NCBI GenBank assembly: GCA_903850275.1
Contig: CAINLH010000270.1
Span: 1-6,534 of the forward strand
From: an uncultured Acidimicrobium sp.
GTDB taxonomy: Bacteria; Actinomycetota; Acidimicrobiia; Acidimicrobiales; Ilumatobacteraceae
Direction of reading: 5' to 3'
DNA length: 6,534 bases
Positions 1 to 4,901 of the stretch are shown here, piece after piece. A program made the position numbers and the translations under genes. Under the pieces are notes generated by a model. The model saw nothing but the letters and a program-made list of their open reading frames with translations. It ran no database searches and was not told the DNA's origin. Every line of letters begins with the position of its first letter. The first letter of the stretch is position 1.

Positions 1-342
1 ACCAACACCTGAAGTGTTCTTGCACATGTGGCGTCGGCCCGCGCGGCAGTTGCGGCAAGTCCCGCAAATGATGTGGCCTTCTCCAGAAACGAGAGCACCC
101 AATTCGAGTGAAGTGACTTCTGAGCCCATCTCGACGATGCGGCCAGAAAATTCGTGTCCAATAATGAGCGGCGCGTTCACTGCCGAAGCTGCCCATGCAT
201 CCCAAGATTCGATGTGCAAGTCGGTGCCGCAGATGCCCGTTTTCTCGACACGAATCTTGACGTCGGTTGGGCCTGGCGTGGGTTCTGCGCATTCGATCAT
301 TTCAAGACCGGGTGCTGCAGATGGTTTAAATAGTGCGCGCAT
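1..342 (-). CDS. tdh: L-threonine 3-dehydrogenase, N-terminal 114 residues (runs off left edge)
   Basis: Zinc- and NAD-dependent medium-chain dehydrogenase that oxidises L-threonine to 2-amino-3-ketobutyrate, a cytosolic step of threonine catabolism normally followed by the CoA ligase Kbl. The ATG at 342-340 opens a protein whose residues line up without gaps with E. coli Tdh as I remember it. The catalytic-zinc region has C38, T40, H43 and the GHE motif at 62-64. The specificity-linked H90 lies in the SGEGHI segment (86-91). The structural-zinc cysteines are C93, C96, C99 and C107, within CGTCRNCRAGRRHMC. The WDAW segment (47-50) is also typical of Tdh and unusual in other alcohol dehydrogenases. 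The NAD-binding Rossmann domain lies outside the window. The gene diverges from the crotonase gene with 78 nt between starts. I see no Shine-Dalgarno sequence, and a TACGCT box lies 9 nt upstream of the ATG. A related sorbitol or butanediol dehydrogenase is less likely. Confidence 0.87.
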   Translation of the reverse strand, partial: MRALFKPSAAPGLEMIECAEPTPGPTDVKIRVEKTGICGTDLHIESWDAWAASAVNAPLIIGHEFSGRIVEMGSEVTSLELGALVSGEGHIICGTCRNCRAGRRHMCKNTSGVG

Positions 343-351
343 AGTGGATTT

Positions 352-357
352 AGCGTA
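352..357 (-). promoter_or_regulatory. Putative -10 box of tdh
   Basis: TACGCT on the minus strand matches the actinobacterial -10 consensus TANNNT and ends 9 nt before the tdh ATG. There is no ribosome-binding sequence in between, so the transcript may be leaderless or nearly so. The spacing is the longest of the similar boxes in this window, and no good -35 is visible. Confidence 0.35.
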
Positions 358-367
358 GTGCTGGTGG

Positions 368-383
368 CCAAGTGATGGCTTGG
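368..383. repeat. Short inverted repeat between divergent tdh and crotonase genes
   Basis: CCAAG (368-372) and CTTGG (379-383) form a 5-bp inverted repeat with a 6-nt centre. It lies in the 78-nt region between the divergent tdh and crotonase starts. It could be an operator half-site pair, but arms this short are common by chance and no regulator is encoded nearby. Confidence 0.2.
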
Positions 384-398
384 TAAGTTGGAAGTTCG

Positions 399-410
399 TA
401 CCGTAAGGGG
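399..410 (+). promoter_or_regulatory. Possible -10 box and ribosome-binding site of the crotonase gene
   Basis: TACCGT (399-404) fits TANNNT and is followed directly by the purine run AAGGGG (405-410), which ends 10 nt before the GTG start at 421. AAGGGG is the clearest Shine-Dalgarno-like sequence at a correct distance in the window and supports the GTG start. If TACCGT is a real -10 box, the start of transcription would fall inside or just after the AAGGGG, so the two readings partly conflict. The ribosome site is the better supported one. Confidence 0.4.
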
Positions 411-420
411 CTGAATTATT

Positions 421-1125
421 GTGACTGGATTAGCAACGTATTCCTTGGTCGACGGTATTTCCGTGATCACGATGGACGATGGCAAGGCAAATGCGATGTC
501 CCTCGCCATGCAAGAGGCGCTGAACGCGGCGCTCGATGAAGCCGAACGTGCGAACGTGCCAGTGGTACTCACTGGGCGCAGCGGCATCCTCTCGGCTGGC
601 TTCGACTTGAAGACGTTGATGGCTAGTGGGCAGCCCGCTGTCAACATGCTGAACGGCGGGCTAGAGCTGGCTATTCGATTGCTCAGTTTTCCTACGCCAG
701 TAACGATTGCGTGCGGCGGCCATGCCATCGCAATGGGTGTGTTTCTGATGTTGTGCGGCGATTATCGGATTGGTGTGCAAGGCGAATTTAAGTACGTGGC
801 AAATGAGGTGGCGATCGGCATGACGATGCCATTTTCCACGATCGAGATTTTGCGACAACGCGTAACGCCGGCTGCGTTAAACCGCTCAGTTCTTTTGGCC
901 GAAGTATTCACTCCAAGCAACGCAGTAGAGACGGGTTTTGTTGATCGAGTAGTGAGTAGCGAAGCAGAGTTGATACCCGCAGCGTTGGAGTATGCAAAAA
1001 CAACAGTTGGGCTCAACGCCGCAGCGCACGCTGCAAGCAAGAAACGATTGCGAGCCGGGGTAATCGAAGCAATCCGTGTTGGATTGGAAAAAGACTTAGC
1101 AGGTTGGCAAAAGCAGTTTCTTTAG
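421..1125 (+). CDS. Crotonase / enoyl-CoA hydratase-isomerase family protein, EchA3-like
   Basis: A short crotonase of 234 aa (family usually about 255-270) that resembles mycobacterial EchA3 along its length as I recall it, for example MDDGKANA (18-25), SAGFDLK (58-64), GHAIAMG (100-106) and ANEVAIGMT (127-135). The SAGFD and HAIAMG segments supply the backbone amides of the oxyanion hole that holds a CoA-thioester enolate. Of the two catalytic glutamates of rat enoyl-CoA hydratase, the Glu164 equivalent is kept (E129), but the Glu144 position is phenylalanine (F108). That is more like isomerases of this fold than true hydratases, so a hydratase label is unsafe. The GTG start has AAGGGG 10 nt upstream. 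The gene stands alone on the plus strand, divergent from tdh, and its stop overlaps the end of trhO by 4 nt. Substrate unknown. Confidence 0.85.
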   Translation: MTGLATYSLVDGISVITMDDGKANAMSLAMQEALNAALDEAERANVPVVLTGRSGILSAGFDLKTLMASGQPAVNMLNGGLELAIRLLSFPTPVTIACGGHAIAMGVFLMLCGDYRIGVQGEFKYVANEVAIGMTMPFSTIEILRQRVTPAALNRSVLLAEVFTPSNAVETGFVDRVVSSEAELIPAALEYAKTTVGLNAAAHAASKKRLRAGVIEAIRVGLEKDLAGWQKQFL

Positions 1126-2018
1126 TGAGATGCCGCAATAGTGCGGCAATCCAAACAAGAAATTGCCTCAACTGACGATTCGCATTCGGCACACACCAAA
1201 GTGCGCTTGCGGCAATTGTTGTCGTAGCAGTTGTGAAACTGATTTGTTGGCTGCGAGCAGTAGTCGCAAACGCCGAGAACACTTACAGACTTGCTGAAAT
1301 CCATTTTTAGCCGTTGGTCAAAAACGTAGAGCGAACCTTCCCATAGGCCGCCATCGCGAAACTTCTCGCCGTAACGAACGATGCCGCCTTCAATTTGGTA
1401 CACCTCTTTGAAGCCGCGGTTCTTCATCACCATGCTGAGCACTTCGCAACGAATTCCGCCGGTGCAATACGTGACGATGGGTTTGTTCTTAAGGTGGTCG
1501 TACTTGCCGCTCTCTAGTTCTTGAACGAAGTCGGGCGTCGTGCCCACCATTGGCACGATGGCGTTTTTAAACTTGCCGATTCTGGCTTCGAATGCATTGC
1601 GCCCGTCGAAGAAGACCACTTCTTCGCCGCGTTCGGCCACCAACTGATTTACTTCTTCTGGTTTGAGATGCGTTCCGCCACCGACGATTCCGTTTTCGTC
1701 AACCTGAATTTCCTCGGGTACGCCAAACGTGACAATTTCATCGCGAACCCGAATGGAGAGGCGGGGGAATTCGTCGCCTTTTCCCTCGGACCATTTGAAG
1801 TCGATGTCTTTGAACGCAGGAAACTCGCGCGTCACTCGAAGATACGTCTTGATCGATGCCAGAGAACCGCCAACCGTGCCATTGATGCCGTGTTTGGAAA
1901 TGATGATTCGACCCTTGAGATTGAGGCGCTCACATAACGCGCGCTGCCACAAGCGAATCGCATCTGGGTCTGCCAGCGGCGTGAACTTGTAATAGAGGAG
2001 GATCTTTGTGGGGTCGAT
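1122..2018 (-). CDS. trhO: tRNA uridine(34) hydroxylase TrhO, rhodanese-like, with non-canonical start
   Basis: TrhO (formerly YceA/UPF0176) carries out oxygen-dependent 5-hydroxylation of the wobble uridine in tRNA, the first step to 5-(carboxy)methoxyuridine. Reading from ATC at 2018-2016 gives 298 aa. The UPF0176 N-terminal domain (about 1-100) includes KILLYYKFTPLADP and SKHGINGT. The rhodanese domain (about 113-215) has the active-site loop YCTGGIRCE with the key cysteine at C185. A cysteine-rich tail follows, with CDYC (251-254), C264, C269, CAEC (276-279) and CLDC (288-291), likely binding zinc. The first in-frame canonical start is TTG at 1952, but it would remove the conserved KILLYYKFTPLADPDAIR segment, which is intact and in frame just upstream. 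Hence ATC 2018 is preferred, giving an N-terminus MDPTKILL of family-typical length. A TAAATT box lies 7 nt before it. The gene converges on the crotonase gene and diverges from alaA. Family assignment is firm; the start is not. Confidence 0.9.
   Translation of the reverse strand: MDPTKILLYYKFTPLADPDAIRLWQRALCERLNLKGRIIISKHGINGTVGGSLASIKTYLRVTREFPAFKDIDFKWSEGKGDEFPRLSIRVRDEIVTFGVPEEIQVDENGIVGGGTHLKPEEVNQLVAERGEEVVFFDGRNAFEARIGKFKNAIVPMVGTTPDFVQELESGKYDHLKNKPIVTYCTGGIRCEVLSMVMKNRGFKEVYQIEGGIVRYGEKFRDGGLWEGSLYVFDQRLKMDFSKSVSVLGVCDYCSQPTNQFHNCYDNNCRKRTLVCAECESSVEAISCLDCRTIAASH
1131..1148. terminator. Hairpin at the crotonase/trhO convergent junction, possible terminator
   Basis: TGCCGCA (1131-1137) and TGCGGCA (1142-1148) form a perfect 7-bp, GC-rich stem with a 4-nt loop. 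It starts 5 nt after the crotonase stop codon and lies inside the last codons of trhO. No U-run follows on either strand, so it is not a classical intrinsic terminator. U-poor hairpins are nonetheless proposed as terminators in actinobacteria. It is best placed to end the crotonase transcript. Confidence 0.4.
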
Positions 2019-2025
2019 GCACTCA

Positions 2026-2031
2026 AATTTA
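2026..2031 (-). promoter_or_regulatory. Putative -10 box of trhO
   Basis: TAAATT on the minus strand ends 7 nt before the proposed ATC start at 2018, the spacing expected for a leaderless transcript beginning at the A of ATC. It lends indirect support to translation beginning at that point rather than at TTG 1952. No convincing -35 is visible. Confidence 0.4.
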
Positions 2032-2032
2032 T

Positions 2033-2043
2033 CGGGGTCCCCG
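2033..2043. repeat. Perfect palindrome in the trhO/alaA divergent promoter region
   Basis: CGGGGTCCCCG is an 11-nt palindrome (5-bp arms around one base) in the 71-nt gap between the divergent trhO and alaA starts, directly upstream of the trhO -10 candidate. It may be a protein-binding site affecting one or both promoters. It is short enough to be chance. Confidence 0.25.
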
Positions 2044-2075
2044 TAATTGAGGCGTTTTGGATAGACCTGCCCCTT

Positions 2076-2081
2076 TAGGCT
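2076..2081 (+). promoter_or_regulatory. Putative -10 box of the alaA-engB-ppa cluster
   Basis: TAGGCT matches TANNNT and ends 8 nt before the ATG at 2090. The intervening TGAGAGCC holds a short purine stretch (GAGAG) that is too close to the ATG to act as a normal Shine-Dalgarno, so a leaderless start is plausible. Confidence 0.35.
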
Positions 2082-2089
2082 TGAGAGCC

Positions 2090-3301
2090 ATGGAGATCCT
2101 GCAGTCGCGAAAGTTGGCCAATGTCTTGTACGACATTCGTGGCCCTGTGCTGGAGGAAGCGAAGCGTCTTGAGGCCCAAGGGCATCGAATTATCAAGTTA
2201 AACATTGGCAACCCTCAACCATTTGGGTTTGAAACCCCGCCTGAGGTGTTGGTTGAAGTGGTGCGCAACTTGCCAACGTCGCAGGGTTATTCCGATTCTC
2301 AAGGAATTTTGTCTGCACGCACTGCGGTAGTTCAGCACTACCAGGAGCGCGGAATAGATATCACCGACGTAGATGACGTGTGGTTGGGCAACGGTGTGAG
2401 CGAATTAATTCAGGTTGCATTGAATGCATTGCTGAACGAAGGTGACGAAGTACTTATTCCTGCACCGGACTACCCGTTGTGGACAGCATCCACCAGCCTT
2501 TCGGGCGGAAAGCCTGTGCACTATTTGTGCGACGAGGCAAATGGTTGGATGCCGAACATGGACGACATTCGGTCGAAGGTAAACGATCGCACGAAGGCAA
2601 TTGTGGTGATTAACCCGAACAACCCAACTGGTTCGGTGTACAGCCCAGAGGTGTTGCGCGAGATTGCCGACATTGCAGCGGAACGAAACCTCATCGTGAT
2701 GGCCGACGAGATCTACGACAAAATTTTGTACGACGATGCGGTGCACACCACGTTTGCTTCTATCGCTCCAGACGTTTTCACGATCACGTTTAATGGTTTG
2801 TCGAAGGCATATCGACTTGCGGGTTTTCGCGCCGCATGGATGGTGATGACGGGCCCACGTAAACACGCAGCAAGCTACATCGAAGGCATCACCATGCTGA
2901 CCAACATGCGCCTGTGTGCAAACGTTCCTGCTCAGCACGCCATACAAACGGCACTTGGTGGCAGACAGAGCATTAAGGACTTGGTGCTACCTGGTGGTCG
3001 GTTGCTTGAACAGCGCGACGCTGCAGTGAAAGCGCTTCGCGCAATTCCGGGCGTGTCATGCGTCGAGCCGAAAGGTGCGTTGTATGTTTTCCCTCGGCTC
3101 GACCCAGAGGTGTATCCAATTGCGGACGACCGCAAGTTCGTTCTTGATTTGTTACGCGCCGAGCGCGTACTCGTTGTGCAGGGAACCGGTTTCAATTGGC
3201 CGACGCCAGACCATTTGCGAATCGTGACACTGCCTTGGGCCGCCGACCTCACCGAGGCCATCGGACGCATTGGCAACTTTTTGTCTACTTATACTGCGTA
3301 G
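2090..3301 (+). CDS. alaA: Alanine aminotransferase, AlaA / mycobacterial AspC (Rv0337c) type
   Basis: PLP-dependent class I aminotransferase that moves amino groups between glutamate and pyruvate, forming alanine and 2-oxoglutarate in the cytosol. It has 403 aa against about 405 for E. coli AlaA, with near-identical family blocks: YDIRGPV (14-20), LNIGNPQPFGF (37-47), GNGVSELI (100-107), PAPDYPLWTA (124-133), INPNNPTG (174-181), ADEIYDKILYDD (205-216), GLSKAYR (236-242) and QGTGFNWP (364-371). The PLP-binding lysine is K239. N178, D206 and Y209 contact the cofactor, and R377 should bind the substrate carboxylate. The frame is open from a TTG at 2057, but ATG 2090 gives the family-typical start (MEILQSRKLANVLYDIRG), so I chose it. 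It is the first gene of a collinear set with engB 10 nt downstream, and it diverges from trhO. An aspartate aminotransferase label is common in databases for this clade but is less precise. Confidence 0.93.
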   Translation: MEILQSRKLANVLYDIRGPVLEEAKRLEAQGHRIIKLNIGNPQPFGFETPPEVLVEVVRNLPTSQGYSDSQGILSARTAVVQHYQERGIDITDVDDVWLGNGVSELIQVALNALLNEGDEVLIPAPDYPLWTASTSLSGGKPVHYLCDEANGWMPNMDDIRSKVNDRTKAIVVINPNNPTGSVYSPEVLREIADIAAERNLIVMADEIYDKILYDDAVHTTFASIAPDVFTITFNGLSKAYRLAGFRAAWMVMTGPRKHAASYIEGITMLTNMRLCANVPAQHAIQTALGGRQSIKDLVLPGGRLLEQRDAAVKALRAIPGVSCVEPKGALYVFPRLDPEVYPIADDRKFVLDLLRAERVLVVQGTGFNWPTPDHLRIVTLPWAADLTEAIGRIGNFLSTYTA

Positions 3302-3311
3302 CCTCAAGGGC

Positions 3312-3911
3312 GTGACAAAACCTCTCGAGATCGCGTTTGTCACTTCGGCAGACAATTACCGAACATTGCCAGAGTCCCCTGTTGAAGTTGCTTTTGTTGG
3401 CCGCTCCAATGTTGGCAAATCGTCGCTGATTAATTCGCTCGCAAATCGGAAGCAATTAGCCCGCGTGTCCAAAACCCCAGGGCGAACGCAACTGATCAAC
3501 TTGTTCGAAACCCCGGGTGGCGGAACGCTCGTCGACTTACCTGGTTACGGCTATGCGGCTGTGCCGGGCAAGATTAAGCGCGGTTGGGAAAAGATGATCG
3601 TTGGTTATCTGCAAGAGCGCGAAGAACTCGAAATGATCTTTGTTCTTGTCGATGGATTGATTGGCCCTACCGATCTTGACCTAATGATGTTGGAACAACT
3701 TCGCGACAGCAATGTTTCTTTCACGGTGGTGGCTACGAAACAAGACAAGGTCAAGTCATCTAAAAGTGCAACACGCAGAATTGAATTAGCGACCGCGTGT
3801 CAGATCGATGCAGCAGAAATTGTTTGGACAAGTGTGTCGACGGGTTTAGGAATAGACCAATTGCGCACATTGGTCAATCGGTGCTTGAACACCAACCCAA
3901 ACCGCCGCTAG
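3312..3911 (+). CDS. engB: Ribosome biogenesis GTP-binding protein EngB (YsxC/YihA)
   Basis: Small TRAFAC-class GTPase needed for assembly of the large (50S) ribosomal subunit. Starting at GTG 3312 it has 199 aa, within the usual 195-210. All G motifs are present: G1 GRSNVGKS (30-37), G2 threonine T59 within the EngB signature SKTPGRTQLINLF (53-65), G3 DLPGYGYA (75-82), G4 TKQD (142-145), and a G5-like TSVSTGLG (173-180). The frame is open from TTG 3270, but that start would overlap the alaA tail by 32 nt and add a residue stretch not seen in the family. The GTG lies 10 nt after the alaA stop. AAGGG (3306-3310) sits only 1 nt before the GTG, too close for a good ribosome site, so translation may depend on coupling to alaA. 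A TATACT (3290-3295) near the alaA stop could be an internal promoter. Confidence 0.93.
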   Translation: MTKPLEIAFVTSADNYRTLPESPVEVAFVGRSNVGKSSLINSLANRKQLARVSKTPGRTQLINLFETPGGGTLVDLPGYGYAAVPGKIKRGWEKMIVGYLQEREELEMIFVLVDGLIGPTDLDLMMLEQLRDSNVSFTVVATKQDKVKSSKSATRRIELATACQIDAAEIVWTSVSTGLGIDQLRTLVNRCLNTNPNRR

Positions 3912-3916
3912 TTGCG

Positions 3917-3922
3917 TATGCT
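3917..3922 (+). promoter_or_regulatory. Putative -10 box immediately upstream of ppa
   Basis: TATGCT matches TANNNT and ends 6 nt before the ppa ATG at 3929, the classic leaderless spacing. It lies in the 17-nt gap after engB, which has no clear Shine-Dalgarno. It suggests that ppa may have its own leaderless promoter besides read-through from alaA-engB. Confidence 0.35.
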
Positions 3923-3928
3923 GGCGTG

Positions 3929-4408
3929 ATGCAAGTAGAGATGATCGTCGAGATTCCTCAAGGTTCTCGCAATAAGTATGAAATGAACCACGAAACGGGC
4001 GATATCTGGCTCGACCGCACGCTGTTCACCGCCACGCAATACCCGCTTGATTACGGGTTCTTCCCAGGCACGCTTGGCGAAGACGGCGACCCGCTCGATG
4101 CCCTGGTGTGGCTCAGCCAACCAACGTTTCCCGGTTGCCATGTGTGGGTTCGGCCGGTTGCAGTGTTTTGGATGGAAGATGAAGCCGGCGGAGACGCGAA
4201 GGTGCTGTGTGTGCCATCGACCGATCCACGATTTGCGCAGTATGCCGACATCAACGATTTGCCCGAGCACTTGTTGGATGAAGTAGGCAACTTCTTCGAG
4301 GTCTACAAATTGTTGGAACCCAACAAAGACACCACGGTTCGTGGGTGGGAAGGCCATGATGCGGCGCAAGCCGAGATTGCGGCAGCGTTCGCTCGTTACA
4401 AGCACTAA
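3929..4408 (+). CDS. ppa: Inorganic pyrophosphatase, family I
   Basis: Soluble Mg-dependent enzyme that hydrolyses pyrophosphate to two phosphates and so pulls nucleic-acid and other biosynthetic reactions forward. It has 159 aa, close to the 162 of M. tuberculosis Ppa. The signature DGDPLDA (52-58) carries metal ligands D52, D54 and D57. Counterparts of the other E. coli active-site residues are E8, K16, E18, R30, Y42, D84, D89, K91 and the Y126-K127 pair, so the site looks complete. H21 matches the unusual active-site histidine of the mycobacterial enzyme, while the second one (His86) is alanine here. ATG 3929 was preferred over GTG 3926 (adjacent) and over the frame extension back to 3797, because MQVEMIVEIPQG fits the family N-terminus. 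It lies 17 nt after engB and 22 nt before the SRPBCC gene. Confidence 0.95.
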   Translation: MQVEMIVEIPQGSRNKYEMNHETGDIWLDRTLFTATQYPLDYGFFPGTLGEDGDPLDALVWLSQPTFPGCHVWVRPVAVFWMEDEAGGDAKVLCVPSTDPRFAQYADINDLPEHLLDEVGNFFEVYKLLEPNKDTTVRGWEGHDAAQAEIAAAFARYKH

Positions 4409-4419
4409 TAATTAGGCAA

Positions 4420-4425
4420 TACTGT
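4420..4425 (+). promoter_or_regulatory. Putative -10 box of the SRPBCC gene
   Basis: TACTGT fits TANNNT and ends 5 nt before the ATG at 4431. TTACAA (4396-4401), in the end of ppa, could be a weak -35 with an 18-nt spacer. AGG at 4414-4416 is the only other candidate signal, at a poor distance for a ribosome site. Confidence 0.35.
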
Positions 4426-4430
4426 TCGCT

Positions 4431-4901
4431 ATGACTACACGCACTCCAGTATCAGTAACCAAAGAAATTGCCGCAACTCCTGAGCGGGTGTGGGCGCTTG
4501 TGACCGACTTGCCGCGAATGGGCGAGTGGTCCCCCGAAAATCGTGGTGGCGAGTGGATTAAGGGTGCAACAAGTGCCGCGGTTGGTGCTCGATTTAAGGG
4601 CAAGAACCAGAACGGCAAAAAGAATTGGAGCGCCGAAGTAACCATTAATGAAATGAATGCGCCGCGCAAGTTTTCATTTGCACTCACCGTGTTTGGAAGC
4701 CAGTGGTGCGATTGGGTGTATGAAATCGAACCCACCGCAACAGGTTCGCGCGTCACTCACTCATGGATTGATCGTCGGGGATGGTTCAGCACATGGTTGG
4801 GCGGAAAGCTCAGCAACGTAGCGGATCGTTCCGTGCACAACTTGAAAAACATGACTGCAACGCTTGACGCAATTGCGGTCGCGGCTACCTCGAGTAAGTA
4901 A
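4431..4901 (+). CDS. SRPBCC (START/Bet v1-fold) family protein, polyketide cyclase/dehydrase-like
   Basis: A 156-aa single-domain protein of the SRPBCC superfamily, whose members bind small hydrophobic ligands in a deep cavity. The pattern is typical of the Polyketide_cyc2 group: an opening strand VSVTKEIAATPERVWALVTD (7-26, with the PERVW helix start), the PRMGEWSPE loop (28-36), a GARFKGKNQ strand (52-60), a W-containing strand ending AEVTINEM (about 66-75), the PRKFSF and WCDWVYEIEP strands (78-100), SRVTHSW (105-111), and a long C-terminal helix (about 122-152). No catalytic residue or ligand can be inferred, so the 'cyclase' label only names the fold. It follows ppa by 22 nt and is the last gene of the collinear cluster. 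Its final 17 nt overlap the end of the converging SDR gene. No signal peptide or membrane segment is seen. Confidence 0.85.
   Translation: MTTRTPVSVTKEIAATPERVWALVTDLPRMGEWSPENRGGEWIKGATSAAVGARFKGKNQNGKKNWSAEVTINEMNAPRKFSFALTVFGSQWCDWVYEIEPTATGSRVTHSWIDRRGWFSTWLGGKLSNVADRSVHNLKNMTATLDAIAVAATSSK

Noticed and set aside
297..728. Minus-strand open frame of 143 codons across the start of the crotonase gene
   Set aside because: It lies opposite a clear crotonase and across the tdh/crotonase divergent region. Its translation is low-complexity, rich in Ser/Pro/Thr, and shows no family motif.
1521..1937. Plus-strand open frame of 138 codons opposite trhO
   Set aside because: It overlaps the conserved TrhO domains on the opposite strand and has no motif of its own.
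2057..2089. TTG at 2057 as the alaA start
   Set aside because: It would add 11 residues (MDRPAPLGLRA) absent from the family. ATG 2090 gives the expected length and N-terminus.
2405..2947. Minus-strand open frame of 180 codons inside alaA
   Set aside because: Antisense to conserved aminotransferase motifs. The translation is rich in His, Cys and Arg, as expected from reading a coding strand backwards.
3270..3311. TTG at 3270 as the engB start
   Set aside because: It overlaps the alaA tail by 32 nt and adds 14 non-family residues. GTG 3312 gives a 199-aa protein of normal size.
3908..4405. Minus-strand open frame of 165 codons covering nearly all of ppa
   Set aside because: It is exactly antisense to a complete pyrophosphatase and its translation has no recognisable motif. 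An antisense shadow is the simplest reading.
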